Assembly (NCBI GenBank): GCA_963839645.1
Contig: CAWIVZ010000001.1
Location: 372,001 to 436,000 of the forward strand
Source: PALSA-911 sp963839645
Lineage (GTDB): Bacteria; Pseudomonadota; Alphaproteobacteria; Acetobacterales; Acetobacteraceae
Reading direction: 5' to 3'
DNA length: 64,000 bases
The notes under the pieces were generated by a model, which was not told the DNA's origin, made no database searches, and saw only the letters and a list, made by a program, of their open reading frames with translations. Position numbers and translations under genes: made by a program. Shown in pieces: positions 56,711-64,000 of the stretch. The first letter of the stretch is position 1, and each line of letters begins with the position of its first letter.

Positions 56711-58030
56711 TCACGACGTGATGAACTCGTTCCACCGGCGGGTGACGTAGCGGTCTTCGTCCATCACCGAGTTCCACACGGCGATGTTTCCCAGGCGCTC
56801 GTTCATGGAACCGCCGTCGCGGACATTGCCGGCCTTTTCCATCAGCTTGCCGTACGGGCTCAGAATGTCGGTGGCGGCTGGCTTGCCGTCGAACCAGTAG
56901 TCCCACTCGGCGGGGGTGAGGAACTTGCGGGTGTTTTCCGGCTGGGCGGAGTAATAGCCCTGCCGCGCGATGAAGGCGCCCTGGAAGCCGCCGGTGTACC
57001 AGTTCATGTATTCGTGGAAGCAATCGAGCTTCAACCCGCTCACATGCTTCATGACGCCGAGCGTGTAGCCCCAGCCGCGATAGCCTTCCTTCAGCGGCTG
57101 GAAGGCGCAGGCGATGCCGCGCGAGCGCACCGCGGCGACGGCGGGCGACCACATCGACTGGATGACCACCTCGCCCGAGGCCATCAGGTTCACCGACTGG
57201 TCGAAGGAGGACCAGAACGAGCGGAACTGCCCGGCCTTCTTCAAATCCATCATCGCCTGGATGGTCTGGTCGATCTCCGGCTTCGTCATGTTCCCCTTGT
57301 TGCCGTATTTGACACGCCCGGACGCCTCCATGGCCATCGCGACATCGATGATGCCGATCGTCGGGTTGTCCTGCAGGGCGGCGCGACCCTTGAAGTCGGG
57401 GCTCAGCAGGTCGGCCCAGCTGGTCACCTTCCTGCCGGTCAGGTCGGGGCGGATGCCGAGGGTGTCGCCGTTGGTCACGGTGGGGATGGCGGTGACCCAT
57501 TCGGTCGGCTCGCCGGCGGTGACCTTCTGCCCGGTCGCGTCGGTGGCGTACAGGATCATGGTGGGCGTGATGCCCTGCTGCGGGGCCTTGCGGCCGTCGG
57601 CGTATTCGCCCTTGGTGAACAGGGGCAGGGTCTTGTCCCAGTACTTGAACTTGCTGAGCGGGATCCCCTGCAGCACGCCGCGGCCGATCAGGTAGCGCAT
57701 GTAGACCAGGCTGACATCGGCGCAGTCGATGGAGCTGGACTGCGACAGGAAGCGGTTGAGCAGGTCGGCGTTCTCCGAGGCCTGCATCTGCACGGTGAAG
57801 CCGAGGTCCTTGTTGGCCTGCTCGGCGATCTGCGGAATGGCGGTGACCGGCGGGCCGGCGTGGTGCAGCACGATGTCCTTGATGTTCTGCGCCCAGATGG
57901 TCGGAAATCCGGTGAGCGCGCCGGAGCCGGCGGCCAGTCCGCCGGCCGCGGCGGCGCCCCTCAGCACGGCGCGGCGCGACAGGCCCCGGGATGACGGTAC
58001 CGGACTGCGCGTTTTACCCGTCCTCGACAT
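56711..58030 (-). CDS. Tat-exported ABC transporter substrate-binding protein (PotD-like)
   Basis: The 439-residue protein has a twin-arginine signal (SRRAVLR, residues 18-24, followed by an alanine-glycine-rich core) and then the polyamine-family solute-binding fold (GFPTIWAQNIKDIVLHHAG near the mature N-terminus). Tat export means it folds, perhaps with a cofactor or ligand, in the cytoplasm. AAGGAG precedes the ATG at 58030. It is followed by the rutA-like and permease genes. The ligand is unknown; it need not be a polyamine. Confidence 0.9.
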   Translation of the reverse strand: MSRTGKTRSPVPSSRGLSRRAVLRGAAAAGGLAAGSGALTGFPTIWAQNIKDIVLHHAGPPVTAIPQIAEQANKDLGFTVQMQASENADLLNRFLSQSSSIDCADVSLVYMRYLIGRGVLQGIPLSKFKYWDKTLPLFTKGEYADGRKAPQQGITPTMILYATDATGQKVTAGEPTEWVTAIPTVTNGDTLGIRPDLTGRKVTSWADLLSPDFKGRAALQDNPTIGIIDVAMAMEASGRVKYGNKGNMTKPEIDQTIQAMMDLKKAGQFRSFWSSFDQSVNLMASGEVVIQSMWSPAVAAVRSRGIACAFQPLKEGYRGWGYTLGVMKHVSGLKLDCFHEYMNWYTGGFQGAFIARQGYYSAQPENTRKFLTPAEWDYWFDGKPAATDILSPYGKLMEKAGNVRDGGSMNERLGNIAVWNSVMDEDRYVTRRWNEFITS

Positions 58031-58354
58031 GATCCACTCCTTGTTGCGGCGTCTGCGACGAAGCTTCGTCTTGTGCAGTGCAGCAAAAAGGATGCCAACG
58101 CCGGAGCTGGCCAAGTTCCGGGCCGAACGGCGAGTCAGAACGCTGTTATGATGAAATAATAGGCAATGGCACATGTTATGTGCTTATCATTCTGAAGACG
58201 CGCGCCAAATGGCTTTTATTGGCGAATTAATGGGCGGTCGGGCTCCCCTGGACCGAGCCTGGGTCCGCCTACCGTGGCGCCGAAAGCGATGGCACGCTTC
58301 TTGGTGCGGGCGCTAGGCTCTTCCCGCCACCACCCGCCAGCCAAGGACCGACCC
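58031..58354. other. Divergent promoter region with an inverted repeat
   Basis: This 324-base gap between the ABC/RutA operon and the amidase gene is A+T-rich around 58140-58215. It holds GCACAT (58169-58174), three bases and ATGTGC (58178-58183), a small operator-like inverted repeat, near the middle. It has no coding frame worth reporting. No RutR-type box was found. Confidence 0.5.
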
Positions 58355-60016
58355 ATGCCCGACGACGCCCCCAGCCGCGCCACCGACCTGCATTTTCTCT
58401 CCGTCACCGAGGCCGCCCGGTTGATCGAGACCCGGCAGCTGTCGCCGGTCGAACTGACCCGGGCCTTCCTGGAACGGATCGAGGCGATCGATCCGCAGCT
58501 CAACGCCTATCTGCTGGTCACCGGCGAACTGGCACTGGATCAGGCGCGCGCGGCGGAGGCGGAGATCCTGGCCGGCAACTACCGGGGGACGATGCACGGC
58601 ATCCCCTACGCCCTGAAGGACATCTACTGCACGGCCGGCATCCGCACGACCGGACATTCCCGCACGCGGGCGGATTATGTTCCCGATTTCGACGCCACGG
58701 CGGTGGCGAAGCTGCACGCGGCGGGCGCGGTGCTGCTGGGCAAACTGTCCACCCATGAATTCGCCCATGGCGGCCCTTCTTTCGATCTGCCCTGGCCGCC
58801 GGCGCGCAATCCGTGGAACCGGGAGCATTTCACCGGCGGCTCGTCCAGCGGTTCCGGCGCCGGGGTGGCGGCGGGATTGATGATGGCGGCGCTCGGCTCG
58901 GACACCGGCGGTTCGATCCGCAACCCGGCCGCCCTGTGCGGGCTGGTGGGGCTGAAGCCGACCTATGGCCTGGTCAGTTGCAACGGCGTGATGACCAACT
59001 CCTTCACCTACGATCATGCCGGGCCGATGACCTGGACGGTGGAGGATTGCGCCATTTTGCTGCAGGCCATTGCCGGTCATGACCCGGCCGATCCGGCCAG
59101 CGCCCGCCACGCGGTGCCCGATTATCGGGCAGGTCTGCATAGGGGGATCAAGGGGCTGCGCGTCGGCGTGCTGCGCAAGCTCTATGCCGAGGATGTGAAG
59201 GTCTCCGGCCCCGTCATCGCGGCGATGGACGCGGCGCTGGACGTGCTGCGCGGCCTGGGTGCCGTGCTGGAGGACGCCGAGATCCGGCCGGCGCGGGATT
59301 ACTACGATGTGAAACTGGTCGGCGCCGAGAGCGAGGTCTATGCGGTGCACGAGCCGGTGCTGCGGACACGGCTGGCGGATTTCGGCGAGGATTTTCTCGG
59401 CCGGTCGCTCGGCGCGCTGTTCATGACGGGCGCGGACTACATGCAGTCCTCCCGCGAGCGGCGCCGGATGATCGCCGAGATGGCGCCGCTCTATGCGAAA
59501 TACGACGTGCTGGTCACCGCCGCGCCCGGCCCGGCGCCGTTGCTGAGCGCGCCGCGGGCGATCGATTTCTGGCGCCACGGATCGTCCCTGACCACCCCGT
59601 TCAACGTGACGGGCGGGCCGGCGCTGGCGCAGTGCATCGGCTTCACGCCGGGCGGGCTGCCGCTGTCGATGCAGATCGTCGGGCGGCCGTTCGACGATGC
59701 GACGGTGCTGCGCGTGGCGCAGGCCTATGAGCAGGCGACGCCCTGGCGCGCGACCCGCCCGGCGCTCGATCCGCGGGCCAGCTTCTCCACCGCCTTGCCG
59801 CCGGTGCCGGAGCCGGCGCGGGCCGAGATCGGCCAGGCCCGCCGCGACGAGATCGCCGCCCTGTGCCGGCGCGCGGGGCTGACCCTGAACGAGCGGCATT
59901 TCGAGCAGCTTTGCGCCACCGCGCCGTATGTGGAGGCGATGACGGCCCGGCTGCGCGGCATGCGCGAGTTCACCGAGGAACCGAGCCACATCTTCCAGTT
60001 CCCCCAGGTGGACTGA
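58355..60016 (+). CDS. Amidase-signature family hydrolase
   Basis: The 553-residue protein has the Ser-cisSer-Lys triad of amidases: YALKDIY with the lysine near residue 88, GGSSSGSGAGVAAGL with the cis-serine, and SDTGGSIRNPAA with the nucleophile near residue 188. It is longer than GatA and has an extra C-terminal part (about 480-553). The substrate is an amide, possibly a ureide or an amide from RutA-type ring opening (inference). The ATG at 58355 is preferred over 58274. It is divergent from the ABC/RutA operon. Confidence 0.88.
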   Translation: MPDDAPSRATDLHFLSVTEAARLIETRQLSPVELTRAFLERIEAIDPQLNAYLLVTGELALDQARAAEAEILAGNYRGTMHGIPYALKDIYCTAGIRTTGHSRTRADYVPDFDATAVAKLHAAGAVLLGKLSTHEFAHGGPSFDLPWPPARNPWNREHFTGGSSSGSGAGVAAGLMMAALGSDTGGSIRNPAALCGLVGLKPTYGLVSCNGVMTNSFTYDHAGPMTWTVEDCAILLQAIAGHDPADPASARHAVPDYRAGLHRGIKGLRVGVLRKLYAEDVKVSGPVIAAMDAALDVLRGLGAVLEDAEIRPARDYYDVKLVGAESEVYAVHEPVLRTRLADFGEDFLGRSLGALFMTGADYMQSSRERRRMIAEMAPLYAKYDVLVTAAPGPAPLLSAPRAIDFWRHGSSLTTPFNVTGGPALAQCIGFTPGGLPLSMQIVGRPFDDATVLRVAQAYEQATPWRATRPALDPRASFSTALPPVPEPARAEIGQARRDEIAALCRRAGLTLNERHFEQLCATAPYVEAMTARLRGMREFTEEPSHIFQFPQVD

Positions 60017-60043
60017 CCAGGCGGACTGGCCAGGCGGACTGAC
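60005..60043. repeat. Three 13-base tandem repeats across the amidase stop codon
   Basis: CAGGTGGACTGAC (60005-60017), CAGGCGGACTGGC (60018-60030) and CAGGCGGACTGAC (60031-60043) are contiguous. The first unit contains the stop TGA, so the array lies partly in the coding end and partly after it. Confidence 0.75.
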
Positions 60044-60122
60044 ACCGGGGGGCAGGCCGCCCTGGCGAGCGGGCGCATCGTTCTTGACGATACCAGGCGG
60101 GCCGGTTACCTACAGGGACGAT

Positions 60123-60141
60123 AATGCGAATGACTCGCATT
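60123..60141. promoter_or_regulatory. Fur/iron-box-like palindrome
   Basis: AATGCGA (60123-60129) and TCGCATT (60135-60141) are perfect inverted repeats around ATGAC. The core TGCGAATGACTCGCA looks like Fur-family boxes of alphaproteobacteria. It lies 66 bases before the cupredoxin gene start, a suitable position for an iron-dependent operator. The assignment rests on resemblance only. Confidence 0.6.
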
Positions 60142-60207
60142 TATGGAGCTGGCGGGGATCGACCGCGATCGGTTTCGCGGCCGTCCGCCCTGAAGCAGGA
60201 GCCTTGC

Positions 60208-60543
60208 ATGCGTCTTCGTCTGGCCGTCGCCATCGTTTTCACCGCCGGTTTTCTGTCCGGCCTCCCGGCCCGGGCGGCCGATGCGGTGTTTTCGCTGACC
60301 CTGAAGGACCACCATTTCACGCCCTCCGAAGTGACCATCCCGGCCGACACGCGGGTGCGGTTCGTCGTGAAGAATCTTGACCCGACGCCCGCCGAGTTCG
60401 AGAGCGACGACTTCAAGGCCGAGAAGGTGATGCCCGCGGGTAGCGAGACGACCATCCTGATCGGACCGCTGAAGGCCGGAACCTATGAGTTCCATGACGA
60501 ATATCATGAGGATGCGTCCAAGAGCCGGCTGATCGTGAAGTGA
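60208..60543 (+). CDS. Periplasmic cupredoxin-domain protein
   Basis: The 111-residue product has a signal peptide (MRLRLAVAIVFTAGFLSGLP, cleavage near ARAAD) and a cupredoxin fold of the type found beside FTR1 iron permeases and P19-like proteins, with LKDHHFTPSEVTIPADTRV and YEFHDEYHEDASK. Candidate metal ligands are the histidines near 37-38 and 94-98. A Fur-like box lies upstream, but no FTR1 gene or other iron-uptake component follows, so it is an orphan. The start at 60208 has AGGAG nearby. Confidence 0.8.
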   Translation: MRLRLAVAIVFTAGFLSGLPARAADAVFSLTLKDHHFTPSEVTIPADTRVRFVVKNLDPTPAEFESDDFKAEKVMPAGSETTILIGPLKAGTYEFHDEYHEDASKSRLIVK

Positions 60544-60723
60544 TCGTGACAGCGGCCGGAGGGCGGTAAGACAGTCCTGGCGCGGGCTGGATGAGAGCCA
60601 TATCGTCACGGTTGTTGAACGCCCGGGTCGGTGGCTATCCTGCCTCCGAGCCGGCCGGGTTGGCCGTTCATCAGGGGAACACCGGTTTATGGCGGTTTGC
60701 GTGTGCAGGCACAGGTGTCGGAT

Positions 60724-61359
60724 ATGATCCCCGAGGACATCCGCGCAATCGTACGAGATACGCCGTCCACGTCTCCGGAACGGGGCCGCTTGCTGTATGA
60801 TCATATCCTCAGGAACCGAGCGACCCGCGTCCTGGAGCTCGGTTTTGCGCACGGCGTGGGAACGGTCTGGATGGCCGGCGCGCTGGCGGCTCTTGGGCGA
60901 GGCAAGGTCATAGCGGTTGACTATCTGCCGGCCCGCGACCGGCGCCCCGATGCTCCCGGCCTGGTCAAGGAGGCCGGACTTGAGGCGATCGTCGAGCTCC
61001 ATTTCGATCCGATTTCCTATACCTGGCACTTGAAACGCAATCTTGGCCGCTATGCGCAGGAGCCGTTCGATTTTGTTTTCATCGACGGTGCGCATAGCTG
61101 GGACACGGATGGTTTCGCGTTCTTCCTGGTTGACCGCATGCTCAAGGTCGGCGGCTGGATTCTGTTTGATGACCTCAATTGGTCCTATTCCACCAGCGCA
61201 GCGCTCAAGGATACCGATTTCGTCAGACAAATGACGGAGGAACAGAGAACCATTCCGCAGGTTCGCGCAGTTTGGGAGCAATTGGTTTTGCCGCATCCAG
61301 CCTATGGAAACTTCGCCGAGGATGGCGAGTGGGGTTGGGCACAGAAGATAAAAGCTTAG
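60724..61359 (+). CDS. Class I SAM-dependent methyltransferase
   Basis: The protein of about 211 residues has the motif I region VLELGFAHGVGTVWMAGAL, motif II VIAVDYLPA, and FDFVFIDGAHSWDTDGFAFFLVD as the loop, typical of the Methyltransf_24 group, which includes rhamnosyl O-methyltransferase and cephalosporin hydroxylase relatives. The substrate is unknown. The start is uncertain: 60724 is the shortest plausible ATG and 60631 the longest. There is no strong ribosome site. Confidence 0.75.
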   Translation: MIPEDIRAIVRDTPSTSPERGRLLYDHILRNRATRVLELGFAHGVGTVWMAGALAALGRGKVIAVDYLPARDRRPDAPGLVKEAGLEAIVELHFDPISYTWHLKRNLGRYAQEPFDFVFIDGAHSWDTDGFAFFLVDRMLKVGGWILFDDLNWSYSTSAALKDTDFVRQMTEEQRTIPQVRAVWEQLVLPHPAYGNFAEDGEWGWAQKIKA

Positions 61360-61394
61360 GCCGACGCGTGGCCTGCCAAGCACCGGAGCGCCCG

Positions 61395-62915
61395 ATGCCG
61401 GTTTGGCGGCACGTTCTGCTGGCCGGCGCCGTCTGCTGCGGGATCGGAACCGGCCCAGCTTTGGCCCAGGGGTCCCTGGCATCCGCGCCCGCTCATCCCG
61501 ACAACGATGAGCACCAGGTGAAGGTCGAAAAGGAACCCGCCGAACCATCCGGGGCAGGCGCCACGGAATCCAGTTCCGTTGCTCCAAACGCACTCGCCGA
61601 CATACTCGGTGAGGACAAATTATTGGGGGATATGGGTGGGCTACGCAGACTGCTCGGCAAATACGGCGTCACGCTGACCCTAGCTGACATCAGCGATGTT
61701 CTCGGAAACACAACAGGCGGCATCGATAAGGGCGCCACCTACAGCGCTCTGACCTTGCTCACGTTGCAGATGGACACGCAAAAAGCGTTCGGTTGGGATG
61801 GCGGCATGATCTTTGCGAGCGGATTGCAGATTCGTGGACGCAGCCTCAGCCAGTATTATCTCAACAACCTGCAATCGGTCAGCAGCATCGCGGCCAGCAA
61901 CACCACAAGGCTCTGGGAAATTTGGTACCAGCAGGCCTTCGTGGGTGGCAAATACGACGTCAAGATCGGTCAGCAGAGCATCGACCTGGAGTTTACGCTC
62001 ACCCCAAGTTCGTCGATCTTCCTGAACAGCGCGATGGGCTTTCCGGTACTGCCCTCGTTCGATCTCTACGCGGCGGGCCCGACCTACCCGCTCTCCTCTC
62101 TTGGCGTACGTCTCCGCGCGCAACCCACCGAGGAGATCACCCTTCTGGCCGGTGTGTTCCAGGATAATCCGCCCGGCGCCTCGTTCAGCAACGACAGCCA
62201 GTTGCTTGGTTCCACCCGCTGGGGCGGCAATTTCAATCTCCGCACCGGCGCGCTCGTCATCGCCGAGGTGCAGTACGCCATCAATCAACCCATTGCGGGC
62301 GACGCGAACAGCAGCCAGGTTTCAGATGGCCTGCCTGGCACCTACAAGCTTGGCGCCTGGTTTGATACCGCCAATTTTCCCAATCAACGCTATGACACCA
62401 TGGGAACTCCGCTGGCCAGCCCTTATAGCAACGGCGTCCCGAAGATGAATCTGCACAATGCCAGCCTTTATGGCCTGGCGGACCAGATGATCTGGAGGCC
62501 GAGCCCGCAAGGCCCGCAAGCACTCAGCGTGTTCATCCGCGCCATGGGCGCGCCGAATGACCGCAACCTGATCAGCTTCAGCGCAAATGCCGGTGTAAAC
62601 TTCAAGGCGCCGCTGCCGACCCGCGATGACGACACGTTCGGCGTCGGTGTCGGCATTGCCAAAATCGGCAGCTACGCAGCCGGCTTTGATCAAGATACGA
62701 ATTTCTACGGCACCGCACCTTATCCCGTTCCGACACGGAACACCGAAACGTTCCTGGAAGTCACCTACCAGATCCAAGTTGTGCCCGGGCTGATTGTTCA
62801 GCCGGATTTCCAGTATATTTTCAGGCCCGGCGGGGGCATTCCCAACCCCAACAATCCGGCGATGCGGGTGAAGAACGAGGCGGTGTTCGGCGTTCGGACC
62901 GTGATGACGTTCTAA
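61395..62915 (+). CDS. Carbohydrate-selective porin, OprB family
   Basis: The 506-residue outer-membrane protein has a signal peptide (MPVWRHVLLAGAVCCGIGTG, cleavage after ALA) and then an OprB-type beta-barrel, with GLRRLLGKYGVTLTLADISD, AFGWDGGMIFASGLQIRG, IWYQQAFVGGKYDVKIGQQ and AMGFPVLPSFD. The C-terminal TVMTF ends with the aromatic residue typical of barrel assembly. It probably allows sugar or other small solute diffusion. The stretch from 60.7 kb to here has lower G+C than the metabolic genes before it. Confidence 0.87.
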   Translation: MPVWRHVLLAGAVCCGIGTGPALAQGSLASAPAHPDNDEHQVKVEKEPAEPSGAGATESSSVAPNALADILGEDKLLGDMGGLRRLLGKYGVTLTLADISDVLGNTTGGIDKGATYSALTLLTLQMDTQKAFGWDGGMIFASGLQIRGRSLSQYYLNNLQSVSSIAASNTTRLWEIWYQQAFVGGKYDVKIGQQSIDLEFTLTPSSSIFLNSAMGFPVLPSFDLYAAGPTYPLSSLGVRLRAQPTEEITLLAGVFQDNPPGASFSNDSQLLGSTRWGGNFNLRTGALVIAEVQYAINQPIAGDANSSQVSDGLPGTYKLGAWFDTANFPNQRYDTMGTPLASPYSNGVPKMNLHNASLYGLADQMIWRPSPQGPQALSVFIRAMGAPNDRNLISFSANAGVNFKAPLPTRDDDTFGVGVGIAKIGSYAAGFDQDTNFYGTAPYPVPTRNTETFLEVTYQIQVVPGLIVQPDFQYIFRPGGGIPNPNNPAMRVKNEAVFGVRTVMTF

Positions 62916-63030
62916 CCGCTGATTATCCATGCTCCGCCGGGAATCCGGAAAGTCCGACAGCCGTTTGGACAATTCCGATTTCGCGCCGCATGGGTCGGAA
63001 AGCAGTGGTCACCCGCCATTTTAAAAAGGC

Positions 63031-64000
63031 TCAATTTGCTTCCGGGCGAAGAATCAGACCCTGCGCCTGCTTCCTTTGGATTTCGCCAACCGCCGCGTCC
63101 ATCGCGATGAACCGCTGCGCCGTGGACGGATGGGTGTAGCTTTCCGCGATATCGCCGGGACGCAGGGTCGCCACGTGCCGCCAGAAATCCGGCGCGTGGG
63201 TGATGTCGAAGCCTGACAGCGCCAGCAGGTACAGGCTGACATAGTCGGCATCGAACTCGAGTTCCGGTCCCCTGCCCGACCGCTTCGCGCCAGCCGCCGC
63301 ACGGCCGTAGGCCAGGCCGATGGCCGACAGCACGTCCGTGCCCGATGCGCCGCCGTGGCCGCGGATCGCCACGTGCCGCCGGATGTCGTGGCTCATCTCA
63401 TGCGCGACCACGAGCGCCAGCTCGTCGTCGTCGCGGGTGAAGCGCAGCATGCCCTCGCTGACGAAGATGCGTTTGCCGTCGGTCCCGGCGTTGATGTGCT
63501 CGCTGCCGGTCAGGTAGGCCGGCATGTCGCAGGCTGGCCTGCCGGTTGCCTCGGCATGGACCGCGCGGCCGGCGCGCCGCAGGTCGAGGCGCAGCGGTGC
63601 GCCGGCGTGACCTGCCCGGTCCGACAGCGCGGCGAATTGCCGCTCCGCCCCGGGACCGGCGAGCGGATCGCCGTCCGCCGCGACGATGCTGTCGCCGGGC
63701 AGGACGCCGGCCCGCCCGGCCGGGCCGCCCGGCGTCACGCGAAGGATTTTAAGCGCGTCGCCGAGGAGGTACTCGGCGTTGGCGAGCTCGCGGACCTCGG
63801 GTTTGAACGAGAACGCGTTGGCGACGCTCCACCCGTATCTCGGCACGGGATCGGGGCACAGCGGCGCTGCGCCCATGCGCAACCGGTCGCTGACCGATTG
63901 CAGCCGCGCGAACTCGGCCTGATGCTCCTCGAAGGCCATCCGCCTTTGCGTGCGCATCTCCGCGAGTTCCGGGGCCGACCGCGCCAGCGGCGGCATCACG
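63031..64000 (-). CDS. M48-family metalloprotease with PDZ-like domain (5' end beyond the window)
   Basis: The 322 visible residues include a PDZ-like segment (LKILRVTPGGPAGRAGVLPG, about residues 83-102) and the zinc-metallopeptidase motif VVAHEMSHDIRRH near residue 195, with the third ligand in ELEFDADYVS. The C-terminus is complete. The reading frame is open to the window edge, so the N-terminus, perhaps with a signal peptide, is missing. Members degrade misfolded periplasmic proteins, as in BepA-type proteases. Confidence 0.88.
   Translation of the reverse strand, partial: VMPPLARSAPELAEMRTQRRMAFEEHQAEFARLQSVSDRLRMGAAPLCPDPVPRYGWSVANAFSFKPEVRELANAEYLLGDALKILRVTPGGPAGRAGVLPGDSIVAADGDPLAGPGAERQFAALSDRAGHAGAPLRLDLRRAGRAVHAEATGRPACDMPAYLTGSEHINAGTDGKRIFVSEGMLRFTRDDDELALVVAHEMSHDIRRHVAIRGHGGASGTDVLSAIGLAYGRAAAGAKRSGRGPELEFDADYVSLYLLALSGFDITHAPDFWRHVATLRPGDIAESYTHPSTAQRFIAMDAAVGEIQRKQAQGLILRPEAN

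Noticed and set aside
52749..58030. A simple polyamine importer
   Set aside because: The family resemblance is real but the RutA-like gene within the operon makes a polyamine ligand doubtful, so I left the ligand open.
58313..59989. Long minus-strand open frame opposite the amidase
   Set aside because: It is a shadow with arginine- and histidine-rich composition and no domain.
1..64000. tRNA, rRNA or known riboswitches
   Set aside because: No cloverleaf, rRNA or recognisable aptamer was seen when reading the gaps by eye. A covariance-model scan would be decisive and could not be run.

Overview
The window is high-GC, gene-dense DNA from a bacterium, most likely an alphaproteobacterium of the Acetobacteraceae type. 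The reasons are a compact hopanoid operon (hpnABCDE, squalene-hopene cyclase, hpnG), an MbfA-type membrane ferritin, a heparinase-like gene followed by a glycosyltransferase and purH, many ATGA/GTGA stop-start overlaps and very GC-rich coding sequence. No rRNA, tRNA, CRISPR array, transposase or phage gene was seen. The lineage call is inference.

Layout. 1-8.5 kb: PqiA-like membrane protein, DUF4239 membrane protein, a D-tartrate dehydratase-like enolase-superfamily enzyme, a secreted Ntn amidohydrolase, DinB and metallo-beta-lactamase-fold proteins, and a divergent EF-G-like GTPase. 8.6-16.8 kb: a DUF1127 micro-protein with a strong terminator, a secreted metallophosphoesterase, then a same-strand run rsmB, rpe, heparinase-like, glycosyltransferase, purH. 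17-23 kb: a luciferase-like monooxygenase, class III aminotransferase, UbiH-type hydroxylase, MFS exporter and SDR. 23-33.6 kb: an amino-acid ABC importer, a DUF1989 protein, an NtaA-like monooxygenase, an epoxide-hydrolase-like enzyme, an M20 deacylase, and a tightly coupled three-gene operon (threonine-synthase-like PLP enzyme, MlrC/M81 metallopeptidase, D-threonine-aldolase/DSD1-like PLP enzyme). 33.8-38.6 kb: a minus-strand acyl-CoA cluster (CoA-transferase III, thiolase, DUF35 partner, alpha/beta hydrolase, zinc-free quinone-oxidoreductase-type MDR). 38.8-47.6 kb: mbfA and the hopanoid operon. 47.6-52.7 kb: dihydroorotase, asparagine synthetase, a glycosyltransferase, YgfZ. 52.7-60 kb: a polyamine-type ABC importer with an embedded RutA-like pyrimidine oxygenase, facing an amidase. 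60-64 kb: an orphan cupredoxin protein behind a Fur-like palindrome, a methyltransferase, an OprB-type porin and an M48/PDZ protease cut by the window edge.

Two points matter most for a reader. First, eleven genes between about 13.9 and 49.6 kb are broken by about 20 one-base indels, nearly all single-base duplications. Removing them restores full-length proteins whose lengths are exact multiples of three, so I read them as base-calling errors and annotate these genes across the breaks. Second, two gaps (16843-17034 and 33603-33847) hold related composite elements built of many nested perfect palindromes around one long central hairpin, with terminal inverted repeats. They are the clearest unexplained structures here.

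The most interesting gene sets functionally are the RutA plus ABC importer plus amidase locus (a possible pyrimidine or N-heterocycle scavenging system without the rest of the rut operon) and the PLP/MlrC/DSD1 operon (a possible catabolic route for a peptide or amide containing D- or beta-hydroxy amino acids). Both assignments of substrate are inference.
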